From Rhodopseudomonas pentothenatexigens (GTDB taxonomy: Bacteria; Pseudomonadota; Alphaproteobacteria; Rhizobiales; Xanthobacteraceae), in assembly GCF_900218015.1 (NCBI RefSeq), contig NZ_UFQQ01000008.1, positions 1-64,000 on the forward strand: a DNA stretch of 64,000 nt, in the 5' to 3' direction. Under the pieces are notes generated by a model. That model ran no database searches, was not told where the DNA came from, and saw nothing but the letters and a program-made list of their open reading frames with translations. Of the stretch, positions 21,616-30,530 are shown piece after piece (within the stretch, counting starts at the first letter, position 1; every line of letters starts with the position of its first letter). The position numbers and the translations under genes were made by a program.

Positions 21616-21984
21616 ATGCGCGGGCCCAGCCGGAAGACTATCGGATTTGCACGGCGGCTGCGCGGCAATCAGACCGACGCCGAGACCATGCTGTGGAATC
21701 GGCTGCGCAACCGACAGATCGCCAGGCACAAATTCGTCCGGCAATGTCCGATAGGTCCGTACATCTGCGATTTCGTCTGCCGCGAACGGATGCTGGTGAT
21801 CGAGGTCGACGGCGGCCAACATGCGGAGTCGTCCAAGGACGCGGTGCGCGACGACTTCCTGCGCACGCTGGGTTATCGCGTGCTGCGGTTCTGGAACAAC
21901 GACGTGCTCGGCAATGTCGCAGGCGTCCTCGACGTCATTGCGGCCGCGCTACAGGATGAGATCGCTCCGGACGCCCCGAGCTGA
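21616..21984 (+). CDS. DUF559 domain protein (PD-(D/E)xK-like, endonuclease-related)
   Basis: A 122-residue protein with the DUF559 pattern: RRLRGNQTDAETMLWNRLR, then FVRQCPIGPYICDFVC and LVIEVDGGQH, and YRVLRFWNNDVL near the end. The D and E-x-D residues fit a restriction-endonuclease-like (Vsr-related) fold, but no function is established. ATG 21616 has GAGGGG 7 bases upstream; ATG 21610 is too close to it. That binding site belongs to the adjoining family A repeat. The longer open frame through the repeat to 21520 is not believed. Confidence 0.82.
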   Translation: MRGPSRKTIGFARRLRGNQTDAETMLWNRLRNRQIARHKFVRQCPIGPYICDFVCRERMLVIEVDGGQHAESSKDAVRDDFLRTLGYRVLRFWNNDVLGNVAGVLDVIAAALQDEIAPDAPS

Positions 21985-22176
21985 GCGCGCATCTGGATCG
22001 ATGCCCTGCCCGGCCGTCACCCCCGGGCGAAAGGTTACCGGATTCACAAGTCGACCAGCGCGTTCGCAAGGCAGCCTGCCGCGTCGTTCTCCGGCCTTGA
22101 ATTCGGCAGCCGGCCGTGATCTCAACGACGGGCTGCGGCGCGATCTCGGCCGCGATCGAACGGCGAAATCGAGGCC

Positions 22177-23016
22177 ATGGCGCGCAGATATTACGCTCCC
22201 TATCAGAAGGAGCCCGTCTCCGGACTCGCCACCTGGGCGCGCAATCTTGCGGTGTTCTCGGCAGTGGCGACGCTGAGCTCGATCGCCGTGGTGCGATTCG
22301 GCTTCCTCGAAATGCGCCCGGCGATGGCGACCTGGTTCGGCGCGCTGACGCTCGCCGGGCTGTCGATCCTGCTGGCGCTCGCCGGCTTTGCGGCGATCTG
22401 GCAGAACGGCTCGCGCGGAATCCCGCGGATCCTGCTGGCGCTGCTGATCGACGCGCTGATCCTGGCCTACCCGGGCTACCTCGCCTGGCAGTATCGCACC
22501 CTGCCGGCGATCCACGACATCACCACCGATTCGATCGACCCGCCGAAATTCGAGACCCTGGCGCGGCTCCGGGTCGGCGACGACGTCAACACCGCGGTCT
22601 ATGCCGGGCTGTACTCCGCCGAGCAGCAGCGCGCCGCCTATCCGAACATCGAGACCGTGCAGGTCGACCTGCCGGTGCAGCGCGCCTACGACATCGTGCT
22701 GCAACTGGTGAACCGGCGGAAATGGCGGGTGGTCGACGAACGCCCGCCGCAACCGCCGAAGCGGGAGGGCCACATCGAGGCGGTGGCGCGCACCACCATC
22801 CTGAGCCTGCCGGAGGACGTGGTGATCCGGCTGCTGCCGGACGGCGACGGCGCGCGAATCGATATCCGTTCGTCGTCGCGCTATTTCGAAAGCGACCTCG
22901 GCAGCAACGCGGCGCGGATCGCCAAGCTGAGCGAGGACATCACCACCGCGGCCGAGAACGCGCCGACGCCGAAGCCCGAGCCGGCGCCGAAGCCGCCGGC
23001 CAAGGCCAGGAAATAA
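22177..23016 (+). CDS. DUF1499 membrane protein
   Basis: A 279-residue inner-membrane protein. Three hydrophobic helices (about residues 22-110) precede a soluble DUF1499 domain (YPNIETVQVDLPVQRAYDI through RSSSRYFESDLGSNAARI). A Pro/Lys-rich tail follows. The function is unknown. The domain may sit in the periplasm. It has no clear operon partner. Confidence 0.82.
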   Translation: MARRYYAPYQKEPVSGLATWARNLAVFSAVATLSSIAVVRFGFLEMRPAMATWFGALTLAGLSILLALAGFAAIWQNGSRGIPRILLALLIDALILAYPGYLAWQYRTLPAIHDITTDSIDPPKFETLARLRVGDDVNTAVYAGLYSAEQQRAAYPNIETVQVDLPVQRAYDIVLQLVNRRKWRVVDERPPQPPKREGHIEAVARTTILSLPEDVVIRLLPDGDGARIDIRSSSRYFESDLGSNAARIAKLSEDITTAAENAPTPKPEPAPKPPAKARK

Positions 23017-23055
23017 CCGGGCGGTGGAAGCCGTCCACGGCCCGCCCGCATTGAG

Positions 23056-23355
23056 TCACTTGTCGGCGGCGCCGATCGCCTGCTTGCACGGCTCCGACAG
23101 CGCGCTGAAATTGTCGTTCAGGCACTTCTTGATGCGACCGCCGCCCGGCGTCACGCCGTTGCAGAATTTCTGATAGTCGGCCTTGCAGGCTTCGCGCGCC
23201 GCGCCCCTGTCCTGGGCGCTCGCCGCCGACAGGGTCAGCATCAGGCCCGCGACCACACAGGCGGCGGCGAGCGTCGCCCGCACCAGCACGTCGGGCGTGC
23301 GAAACAGCGGGCCCGGCCGGGCGGAGGGCTTGGAGGCGGTCATTCGTTGCACCAT
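23056..23355 (-). CDS. small secreted cysteine-rich repeat protein
   Basis: A 99-residue protein with a signal peptide ending ASA-Q (about residue 48) and a mature part of about 50 residues. The mature part has four cysteines in the pattern CKADYQKFCNGVTPGGGRIKKCL...LSEPCKQ, matching the cysteine-rich (GLG1-like) repeat found in small alphaproteobacterial periplasmic proteins. No function is known. It is separated by 84 bases from the ECF operon end. Confidence 0.75.
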   Translation of the reverse strand: MVQRMTASKPSARPGPLFRTPDVLVRATLAAACVVAGLMLTLSAASAQDRGAAREACKADYQKFCNGVTPGGGRIKKCLNDNFSALSEPCKQAIGAADK

Positions 23356-23439
23356 GGCGTGTCCTTGGGTTGGAGATGGGCGCCGTCGAGGCGAATGTAG
23401 CTGATACGTTCGAGCCGGTTCGATCCCTCGCTGCGCCGC

Positions 23440-23883
23440 TCAGCGAAACAGCCCGCCGGCGAGGCGCCGGCGTCCCTCCGGCGAGATCTGCTCCAGCGTT
23501 TCGACGAAGGTGTCGATCACCACGTCGCCGACCTTGATCCGCTTGTCGCGGGCGTTCTCGACCGCGGCGCGCAGCGCCGGCTTGTCGAGCTCCGGCTGCG
23601 ACGCCAGCTTCAGGGTGGCCATCAGCGCCGCGATGTAGTCGCGCTGCAGCGGCCGCATCGTCGCCTCCTTGGCGCGGTAGTTGCGCCACAGGATGTCCGC
23701 GTCGGCTTGCGGCAGCCGCGCGGCGACCCGCTCGATCAGCCGGATCGGAACGCCGGAGGGCTGCGGCAGCGACGGCGGCTCGAGCCATTGCGCGCCGACA
23801 TAGGCGCCGAACCCGACGTTGAGACAGAGCGACGCCAGCAGCAGCAGGCGTCCCGCTGTCATGCGGCCGAACCGGACGGTCAT
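23440..23883 (-). CDS. CnrX/CpxP-like periplasmic protein (heavy-metal resistance fold)
   Basis: A 147-residue protein with an N-terminal membrane anchor (LLLLASLCLNVGFGAYVGA) and a helical periplasmic part resembling the metal-resistance / heavy-metal sensor family (ARLPQADADILWRNY, RPLQRDYIAALMATL). It overlaps the anti-sigma gene by ATGA and is third of the sigma operon. It contains no histidine and its only cysteine is in the membrane helix, so metal sensing as in CnrX looks unlikely. A role in envelope-stress sensing is inferred. Confidence 0.75.
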   Translation of the reverse strand: MTVRFGRMTAGRLLLLASLCLNVGFGAYVGAQWLEPPSLPQPSGVPIRLIERVAARLPQADADILWRNYRAKEATMRPLQRDYIAALMATLKLASQPELDKPALRAAVENARDKRIKVGDVVIDTFVETLEQISPEGRRRLAGGLFR

Positions 23884-24299
23884 GGCGACTCCCACAGCGT
23901 GACCGCAGAGGCGTCGAACACCGCGTCGACCGCGGCGAGCGCCTGCTGCGAAGGATGATAGGGCAGCGCCACCGCCAGCCACAGCCCGACCAGGGCCGAG
24001 CAGGCGAGGCTGCCGGCCGGTAGCAGCGAAGCCGGCTGCAGCAGCCGCCGATACCAGGGCGGCCGCGCCTCGTCGGCGGCGATCCGCTGCAGCACCGCCA
24101 GAGCCGCCCTCCCCGAACGCGCCGGCGCGACCTCGGGCGGTGCGGCCAGCAGCGCGTCGAACTCCGACGCGGTACGCAGAATCGCCGCGCCCTGTTCGGT
24201 GGCGGCGACCGCTCGTGCGGCACGTTGCGTCGGCGCCGGCCAGCGCGCGATGTCGCCGCCCCAGGTCTCCGCCAATCGCCTGAACTCATCGAGCGTCAT
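23880..24299 (-). CDS. putative membrane anti-sigma factor
   Basis: A 139-residue protein with a soluble N-terminal helix region (MTLDEFRRLAETWGGDIARWP) and one membrane helix at about residues 92-112, ending in a short periplasmic tail. Size, topology and the ATGA overlap with the upstream ECF sigma gene fit an anti-sigma factor. There is no zinc HxxxCxxC motif. The assignment rests mainly on context. Confidence 0.65.
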   Translation of the reverse strand: MTLDEFRRLAETWGGDIARWPAPTQRAARAVAATEQGAAILRTASEFDALLAAPPEVAPARSGRAALAVLQRIAADEARPPWYRRLLQPASLLPAGSLACSALVGLWLAVALPYHPSQQALAAVDAVFDASAVTLWESP

Positions 24300-24922
24300 G
24301 CCCGCCTCCTGTCGTGTTGTCGTTTCTCGACTTCTTTTTTCAACGTCTGCCGTGCCCGTCCGAGCAGCGACTCGAACGCCTTGGGACTGAGATTCATCGC
24401 CCGAGCGGCGTCCTCGCCGGACAGGCCTTCCATATGAAACAGCGCGATCGCGCCGCGCTGCCGCTCCGGCAGCTCCGCCAGGGCCGCTTCCAACAACCGG
24501 CGCTGCTGCGCGGCGATCAGCGTCTCGACCGGCGGCGGATCGGCCGACGCCACCTCGGCGGCATCCTCGATCGGCGCGTGCCGCGGCTTGCGGGTGCGGT
24601 CGAAGGCGAGGTTGAGCACGATCCGGTACAGCCAGGTGGTGAACCGGGCGATGGCCGGATCGAACGACGACGCCTTGTTCCAGACCCGCAGGAACGCTTC
24701 CTGGCCGATATCGTCGGCTTCGGCGGGATCACGGACGATGCGCTGGGCGAGGCGGATGGCGCGCGGCATGTGCCGGGTCATCAACTCCCGGAACGCCTGC
24801 TGGCGGCGCGCCGCCACCGCCGCCATCAGCGCCTCGTCGCTGTCGTCCGCGACGCTCACCGATTCCGATCCGCCGGGCGACGCCGCCGGGCGGCGGTCCG
24901 GCCCGGCAAGCCCCGCCGGCAT
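24296..24922 (-). CDS. ECF-type RNA polymerase sigma factor
   Basis: Region 2 is visible as RELMTRHMPRAIRLAQRIV with DIGQEAFLRVWNKA and the DNA-melting RFTTWLYRIVLNLAFD. Region 4 is LAELPERQRGAIALFHMEGL followed by GEDAARAMNLSPKAFESLLGRAR. It directs an unknown extracytoplasmic-stress regulon. The start is uncertain: ATG 24922 lies 4 bases after the preceding gene's stop, while GTG 24859 would drop 21 residues. Downstream it overlaps the presumed anti-sigma gene (ATGA). Confidence 0.88.
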   Translation of the reverse strand: MPAGLAGPDRRPAASPGGSESVSVADDSDEALMAAVAARRQQAFRELMTRHMPRAIRLAQRIVRDPAEADDIGQEAFLRVWNKASSFDPAIARFTTWLYRIVLNLAFDRTRKPRHAPIEDAAEVASADPPPVETLIAAQQRRLLEAALAELPERQRGAIALFHMEGLSGEDAARAMNLSPKAFESLLGRARQTLKKEVEKRQHDRRRA

Positions 24923-24926
24923 CCGA

Positions 24927-25277
24927 TCAGCACGGCCGCCAGGCGCCGGCGACCCAGCAGCGCCGCGGCGCCGGCACCACCGCCGGCCCGGCGACCACCA
25001 CCGGCGGCGCGACATAGACCGGCGGCACCCGATAAGGCCGCGCCACGTAGTACGGATACGGCCGATAGTAATACGGCCGGCGATAATAGCCGCAGCCCGG
25101 ATAGACCCCGACGCCGCGCCAGCCGCCGCGGACGCAGGCGACGGTCTCGACCGGCAGCGCCGCCGCGGCGGTCGCATTCAAAGCCGCCGGAGCCAGCGGC
25201 GCCGCGCCTGCGGAGGAACCGATGGGGGCCAGCGAAGCGACGGCAAGCGACGCGGCGATCATCCATTTGCGCATCAC
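24927..25277 (-). CDS. small secreted Tyr/Pro-rich protein
   Basis: A 116-residue protein with an ATG-ATG start, a signal peptide to about residue 25 (SSAGAAP) and a mature part of low complexity rich in Tyr, Pro, Arg and Val (CGYYRRPYYYRPYPYYVARP). It contains four cysteines. Similar small proteins are common in Bradyrhizobiaceae but have no known role. It is immediately upstream of the ECF sigma gene and may be co-transcribed with it, so it is a candidate envelope-stress target. Confidence 0.65.
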   Translation of the reverse strand: MMRKWMIAASLAVASLAPIGSSAGAAPLAPAALNATAAAALPVETVACVRGGWRGVGVYPGCGYYRRPYYYRPYPYYVARPYRVPPVYVAPPVVVAGPAVVPAPRRCWVAGAWRPC

Positions 25278-25816
25278 GACATCCTTTCCTGTTCGGAGCG
25301 TGGCCCGTCCTGGCGGGCCGATGTCGGGAATACGGAGGCACGACGGATTTCCTTCGCGGGGCGGGCAAGGCTGCGGCCAATGGTATCACTTAGTAGAATG
25401 CCCAGGTATCTTGCTGCTGCCCGGTATTCTTGTGCTGGATTTGCTATCGCTGTCAGGCGGGAATGAGCAACGCCTCTCGCAGGTTGTAAGCCGTCTTTAC
25501 TAAAACGATAGTTTTGGAACGCATGGTTCCATGCAGATGACGGCGACTGCGACGCGGATGCGGAGCAGTAGCCGACCTGCTGGCACCCATGGGTGGCGCG
25601 GGTGAGTCCTCGACTACATCGGCCGGGCAGAGCGCAGGGCGCGGTCGGTGCAGGCGGATCGGATCAGCACCACGAGGTCGGTGCGTCCGGACAGAGGACG
25701 ACAGGCAAAACGCTGGCCGTCCGTTGCGGCCCGCGACACCACCCATCGGAAATCGACGCGAAGGCGTGGACGGGGCTCGCCCCTGCGCGACCGCGATTGT
25801 CTGGAGACGTGAACAC
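25278..25816. other. intergenic region with a small inverted repeat
   Basis: This 539-base gap lies between the divergent secreted protein and chemoreceptor genes. It holds GGAAC-GCATG-GTTCC at 25516-25530, flanked by an AT-richer patch (TAAAACGATAGTTTT), possibly a regulator site. The open frame running into the chemoreceptor from 25589 has no ribosome binding site and is not believed. Nothing else was recognised. Confidence 0.4.
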
Positions 25817-27508
25817 ATGCTGTCCAAATTTCGTATGACCATCGGCCGCCGCATCTACTTGCTGATCGGCCTCGGCTTCGCCGGTCTTCTGGGCATCTCG
25901 CTGCTCGATTCGCGCGAATTGGCGAACGGTCTGAAGCAACAGAAGCAGATCGAACTGCAGCACCTCACCGAGCTGGCGATCAGCTTCATCAAGGACGAGT
26001 ACGATGCCGCGCAGCGCGGCGAGATCAGCACCGAGGAGGCGCAGAAGCGCGCCCAGGCGCGGATCTCGAAGCTGCGGTACGGGGGCAACGATTACTTCTT
26101 CATCACCGACATGCAGAGCCGGATGTTGATGCATCCGATCGCCAAGCAGTTGATCGGCCAGGATCAATCGAACGCCAAGGACCCCAACGGCAAGATGCTG
26201 TTCGCCGAAATGGTCGACACCGTTCGCCGCAACGGCAGCGGTTTCGTCGACTACGTCTGGGCCAAGCCGGGCTCCGACCAGCCGTATCCGAAGCTGACCT
26301 ATGTGGCCGGGTTCGGCCCCTGGAACTGGATCGTCGGCACCGGTGTCTATATCGACGACCTCGACGCGCAGACCTGGACTTCGATGCAGCGCTCGTTGAT
26401 CGCGGCGTCACTGGTTCTGCTGATCACCATCATCGCCTCGGTGGTGATGGCGCGGCTGATCACCAAACCGATCCACGCCATGACGCTGACGATGAAGCAT
26501 CTCGCCGGCGGCCGTCTCGACGTCGAGGTGCCCGGCATCGGCCGCCACGACGAGATCGGCGAGATGGCGGGCGCCGTCGAGGTCTTCAAGCTCAACGCGC
26601 TGGAGCGGCAGCGGCTCGAAGCCGAGCAGAAGGAAGCCGAGGCGCGCCTCGCCGCCGAGCGCAAGGCCCATGCGAGCCACCTCGCCGACAGCTTCGAACG
26701 CGCGATCGGTGAGATCGTCGAGACGGTGTCGTCGGCCTCCAACGAGCTGGAAGCCTCGGCCACCACCCTGACGCGGACCGCCGAACAATCGCAGGAATTG
26801 GCGACGGCGGTGGCCGCCGCGTCGGAGGAAGCCTCCACCAACGTCCAGTCGGTGGCGTCGGCGACCGAAGAGATGAGCTCGTCGGTCAACGAGATCAGCC
26901 GCCAGGTCCAAGAATCCGCCCGGATCGCCCACGAGGCGGTCGATCAGGCGCGGCAGACCAACGGCCGGGTCGAAGAACTCGCCAAGGCGGCGTCGCGGAT
27001 CGGCGACGTGGTCGAGCTGATCAGCAACATTGCCGGCCAGACCAACCTGCTGGCGCTCAACGCCACCATCGAGGCGGCTCGTGCCGGAGAAGCCGGCCGC
27101 GGCTTCGCGGTGGTCGCCAGCGAGGTCAAGGCGCTGGCCGAGCAGACCGCCAAGGCCACCGGCGAGATCACCCAGCAGATCAACGGCATTCAGGCGGCCA
27201 CCGACCAGTCGGTGGCGGCCATCAAGGAGATCGGCGAGACCATCGCCAAGATGTCGGAAATCTCCTCGACGATCGCCTCGGCGGTCGAAGAACAGGGCGC
27301 GGCGACCCAAGAGATCTCCCGCAACGTCCAACAGGCCTCGCTCGGCACCCAGCAGGTGTCGTCCAACATCACCGACGTGCAGCGCGGCGCCACGGAGACC
27401 GGCGCGGCCTCGGCCCAGGTGCTGGCGGCGGCGCAGTCGCTGTCCGGCGATTCCACCCGGCTGAAGGTCGAAGTCTCGAACTTCCTGGAGTCGGTCCGCG
27501 CCGCGTAA
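25817..27508 (+). CDS. methyl-accepting chemotaxis protein with single Cache domain
   Basis: A 563-residue transmembrane chemoreceptor. Membrane helix 1 ([16 protein letters not shown]) is followed by a periplasmic sCache_2 domain ([20 protein letters not shown], and [19 protein letters not shown]). Membrane helix 2, a HAMP domain and a cytoplasmic signalling domain follow, with the conserved hairpin tip [20 protein letters not shown]. It signals to CheA/CheW. sCache_2 receptors often bind small carboxylates, but the ligand is unknown here. ATG 25817 has CTGGAG about 10 bases upstream. Confidence 0.93.
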   Translation: MLSKFRMTIGRRIYLLIGLGFAGLLGISLLDSRELANGLKQQKQIELQHLTELAISFIKDEYDAAQRGEISTEEAQKRAQARISKLRYGGNDYFFITDMQSRMLMHPIAKQLIGQDQSNAKDPNGKMLFAEMVDTVRRNGSGFVDYVWAKPGSDQPYPKLTYVAGFGPWNWIVGTGVYIDDLDAQTWTSMQRSLIAASLVLLITIIASVVMARLITKPIHAMTLTMKHLAGGRLDVEVPGIGRHDEIGEMAGAVEVFKLNALERQRLEAEQKEAEARLAAERKAHASHLADSFERAIGEIVETVSSASNELEASATTLTRTAEQSQELATAVAAASEEASTNVQSVASATEEMSSSVNEISRQVQESARIAHEAVDQARQTNGRVEELAKAASRIGDVVELISNIAGQTNLLALNATIEAARAGEAGRGFAVVASEVKALAEQTAKATGEITQQINGIQAATDQSVAAIKEIGETIAKMSEISSTIASAVEEQGAATQEISRNVQQASLGTQQVSSNITDVQRGATETGAASAQVLAAAQSLSGDSTRLKVEVSNFLESVRAA

Positions 27509-27527
27509 CCGTCTCCGATCCAGTTGC

Positions 27528-27561
27528 AATGGCCGGCGTCCTCCAAGGGCGCCGGCCATTT
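27528..27561 (+). terminator. probable hairpin terminator after the chemoreceptor gene
   Basis: ATGGCCGGCG and CGCCGGCCAT form a perfect 10-bp stem with an 11-base loop about 20 bases after the stop. The T tract is short, so termination strength is uncertain. Confidence 0.55.
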
Positions 27562-27709
27562 GCGTCCGAGGGGGCCGGCGCCTCGCACCCGTAGCCGCAC
27601 GAGGTCTTGGTAAAGCCGGCATTAACCAAGTCCGTTTACAGATTGGTCAGATTCCCCCGTCGGCCTCAGCGCAGGACGGCGGACCAGCGCCGGGCGAGGT
27701 AAGCGAGCG

Positions 27710-29305
27710 ATGGCCCATCCCGGAAGTCTCATCCGCCCGGCGGACGACCGCCGGCCCGCGATCGACCCGGCCCAGCGGCCGCAATCGCCGCTGCGCGAAT
27801 TGTTCGCCCCGCTCGACCAACTGCTCGCCTGCGGCGGCGACGCCCGGATCGACCTCGATCCCCTGACCGGCCGCAACGCCTATGGCTGCGGCCCCTGTCC
27901 CGCGCCGGAGCTGCCGAGCTTCTCGTCCTGCACCGCCAGCACGATCTCACCGCGCGGCTACGAGGCCGCCGGCCGCGCCCGCGACGCGCTGATGTCGTCG
28001 GCAATGCTGCACGGCCTGATCGAATGCTTCGACGACCGCGTCGAGGCGATGCGCGACGAACTGAAGACGTTGCTCGGAACGGAGCCGACCGGCGCCGAGA
28101 TCGTGTTCGCCTCGTCGGGCACCGATGCGCAACTCGCGGCGCTGGCGATCAGCCGCGCCCTGCTCGGCGACGACCTCGTCACCGTCGTCATGGCCGCCGA
28201 CCAGACCGGCACCGGTACCGCCTTCACGGCGCACGGCCAGCATTTCGGCGCGCGCAGTGCCGGCGGCATCGCGGCCACGCGCGGCGCGCCGATCGCCGGG
28301 CTCGGCCCGGTGCGCAGCGTCGGGCTGCGGCTGCGCGAAACAGAGGGACGGCTCCGCTCGCCCTCGGCGCTCGACGCCGAGACGCTGGACGTGGTCGAGT
28401 CGCTGGTGGCGCAAGGCGCGCGGGTGATGCTGGAAGCGATGGACTGCTCCAAGCTCGGCCATGCTGCGCCGAGCGACCGCTGCCTCGCCGAGATCGCGGC
28501 GCGCTGGCCCGGCCGGGTGCAGATCGTGATCGACGCCTGTCAGGCGCGGCTCGGCAGCCGCCGTCTCACCGGCTATCTCGACCGCGGCTTCATGGTGCTG
28601 CTGACCGGCTCGAAATATTTCGCCGGCCCGGCGTTCAGCGGTGCGGTGCTGCTGCCGCGGCAGATCGCCGAAGCGGTGGGCACGCTGCGGCGAGTGGCGC
28701 CCGGGCTCGCCGACTATCTGGGCCGCAGCGATTGGCCGCAGCGATGGCGGAGCTTGCGCGAGCAATTCCCCGCGCAGCCGAATTTCGGCCAGTGGCTGCG
28801 CTGGGAAGCAGCGCTCGAGGAAATCCGCGCCTATACGGCGGTGCCGGCGAAAGTCCGCCGCGACGTGGTCCGAAAGCTCGGCGCCGGCCTCGCCGAGCTG
28901 ATCGCCGGCTCGCCGTCGGCACGGCTGCTGCCACCGCAGTCACGCGCCGCCAATGCCGACGAATTCGCGCTGCCGACGATCTTCGCCTTCACGCTGCAGC
29001 GCGGTGATCGCGCCCTGTCGCTCGCCGAATGCCGCGTGCTGCACCGCGCCCTCGCCGACGGCGCCGCGGACCGGCCGCCGTGCCTGCTCGGCCAGCCGGT
29101 CGGCTGGCGCGGCCGCGCCGACGATGCGGTGGCGGCGCTGCGGCTGTGCATCAGCGCCCGCCATGTTGTCGACGTTCACACCGATGCCGGTGCGCGCGAC
29201 CGCATTCTCACCGAGGCCGCAGCCGCGATGGCTACGCTGGAAGCGTTGCTGCTGCAGCCCTCCGTTTCCACCGACAACGCCGCCAAGGAACACCATGTCC
29301 ACTGA
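27710..29305 (+). CDS. unrecognised PLP-dependent (class V aminotransferase-like) enzyme
   Basis: A 531-residue protein of fold-type I appearance. FASSGTDAQLAALAIS resembles the phosphate-binding loop, D275 in VIDACQAR is the expected PLP-ring aspartate, and K302 in LLTGSKYFAGPAFSG is the expected Schiff-base lysine. An unusual CxxC (GCGPCPAP, C60/C63) lies near the N-terminus. I do not recognise a named family. It is the first gene of a three-gene operon, overlapping the ATP-grasp gene by 11 bases, so it probably makes or modifies an amine or amino-acid substrate for the next two enzymes. Confidence 0.78.
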   Translation: MAHPGSLIRPADDRRPAIDPAQRPQSPLRELFAPLDQLLACGGDARIDLDPLTGRNAYGCGPCPAPELPSFSSCTASTISPRGYEAAGRARDALMSSAMLHGLIECFDDRVEAMRDELKTLLGTEPTGAEIVFASSGTDAQLAALAISRALLGDDLVTVVMAADQTGTGTAFTAHGQHFGARSAGGIAATRGAPIAGLGPVRSVGLRLRETEGRLRSPSALDAETLDVVESLVAQGARVMLEAMDCSKLGHAAPSDRCLAEIAARWPGRVQIVIDACQARLGSRRLTGYLDRGFMVLLTGSKYFAGPAFSGAVLLPRQIAEAVGTLRRVAPGLADYLGRSDWPQRWRSLREQFPAQPNFGQWLRWEAALEEIRAYTAVPAKVRRDVVRKLGAGLAELIAGSPSARLLPPQSRAANADEFALPTIFAFTLQRGDRALSLAECRVLHRALADGAADRPPCLLGQPVGWRGRADDAVAALRLCISARHVVDVHTDAGARDRILTEAAAAMATLEALLLQPSVSTDNAAKEHHVH

Positions 29306-30530
29306 TAATTCCGCGCTCGTCGCCGCCGACCGGATCGGCTTCGCCAGCCTGACCAAGCGCGCCTTCGACGGCGAGAACCTGTATCCGCTGTGGCAGGCGC
29401 TGATGGCCAAGGTCGACGCCGGCACCGCGAGCGCCGGCGAACAGCTCGACCTCGCGCTGATCACCCAATTGTTCGGCCACAAGCAGGCCGGCCTGTCGAT
29501 CCAGACCGAGACGCTGAAGCAGCAGCAGTTGTTCCGCTCGCCCTGCGCCAGCGATCAGCCGCGGCTGCGGGTGCTGGCGCTCGCCGCCGACATCGACATG
29601 GGCGGCAACACCCCGATCGAATTCCTGCTGCAGGAGTCCGGCATCGAACTGTCGACGCTGTACGTGGTCGACGGCGTGCCGCTGCCCGATCCGCTGCCGG
29701 CGCACGACGTCGCGATCGTGATCGCCTCGGATTCCGACGAATGCCGCGCGGCGCTGGCGGCGATCGAGGCGCGCGCCGCCGACTGGCCGGCGCCGCTGCT
29801 GAATCCGCCGCATCTGATCCGCCATCTCGACCGCGACAAGCTGTACCGGCTGATCGGCGACGTCGAGGGGCTGGTGATCCCAGCCACGGTTCCGGTCGGC
29901 CGCGACGCGCTGATGGCCGCCGCCAACGGCTCGGCGGCGCTGCCCGAGGTCGCCGGCGGCCTCGACTTCCCGATCATCGTCCGGCCGCGCGGCTCGCACG
30001 CCGGCTTCGGCCTCGCCCGGGTCGCCGACAGCGTCGCGCTGCTCGATTATCTGCGCGACCGCCAGGAGAGCGACTACTTCATCGCCCGCTATGTCGACTA
30101 TGCCAGCGACGACAGCCAGTTCCGCAAATATCGCGTGGTGGTGGTCGACGGCAGACCCTACGCCTGCCACATGGCGATCGCCGACCGTTGGGACATCTGG
30201 TACCTCAACGCCGGCATGGCCGAGGACGAGGTCAAGCGGCTGGAGGAAGCGGCGTTCTTCCACACCTTCGATTTCGGTTTCGCACTGCGCCACAAGACCG
30301 CGCTCGACGGCATGATCGCGCGGATCGGTCTCGATTACTTCACCATCGATTGCGCCCAGATGCCGAGCGGCGACCTGTTGGTGTTCGAGATCGACAACAC
30401 CTCTGTGGTGCACGACATGGACAGCCCGCAGCTCTATCCCTACAAGCCGCCGCAGATGCACAAGATCTTCGACGCCTTCGCGTCGATGCTGGAGCGGCGC
30501 GTCGGATCCCGCCTGACGAGCGTGGCGTGA
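29295..30530 (+). CDS. ATP-grasp domain protein (RimK-like)
   Basis: A 411-residue cytosolic protein. An N-terminal helical, TPR-like part (about 1-80) precedes a Rossmann-like pre-ATP-grasp part (LRVLALAADIDMGGNTPIEF) and a C-terminal ATP-grasp domain. The ATP-grasp domain has DFPIIVRPRGSHAGFGL, KYRVVVVDGRPYACHMAI and a metal-binding LLVFEIDNTSVVHDMDS. ATP-grasp ligases join a carboxylate to an amine. The partners are unknown. The start overlaps the end of the PLP gene, and the stop overlaps the decarboxylase GTG start by 4 bases. Confidence 0.82.
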   Translation: MSTDNSALVAADRIGFASLTKRAFDGENLYPLWQALMAKVDAGTASAGEQLDLALITQLFGHKQAGLSIQTETLKQQQLFRSPCASDQPRLRVLALAADIDMGGNTPIEFLLQESGIELSTLYVVDGVPLPDPLPAHDVAIVIASDSDECRAALAAIEARAADWPAPLLNPPHLIRHLDRDKLYRLIGDVEGLVIPATVPVGRDALMAAANGSAALPEVAGGLDFPIIVRPRGSHAGFGLARVADSVALLDYLRDRQESDYFIARYVDYASDDSQFRKYRVVVVDGRPYACHMAIADRWDIWYLNAGMAEDEVKRLEEAAFFHTFDFGFALRHKTALDGMIARIGLDYFTIDCAQMPSGDLLVFEIDNTSVVHDMDSPQLYPYKPPQMHKIFDAFASMLERRVGSRLTSVA

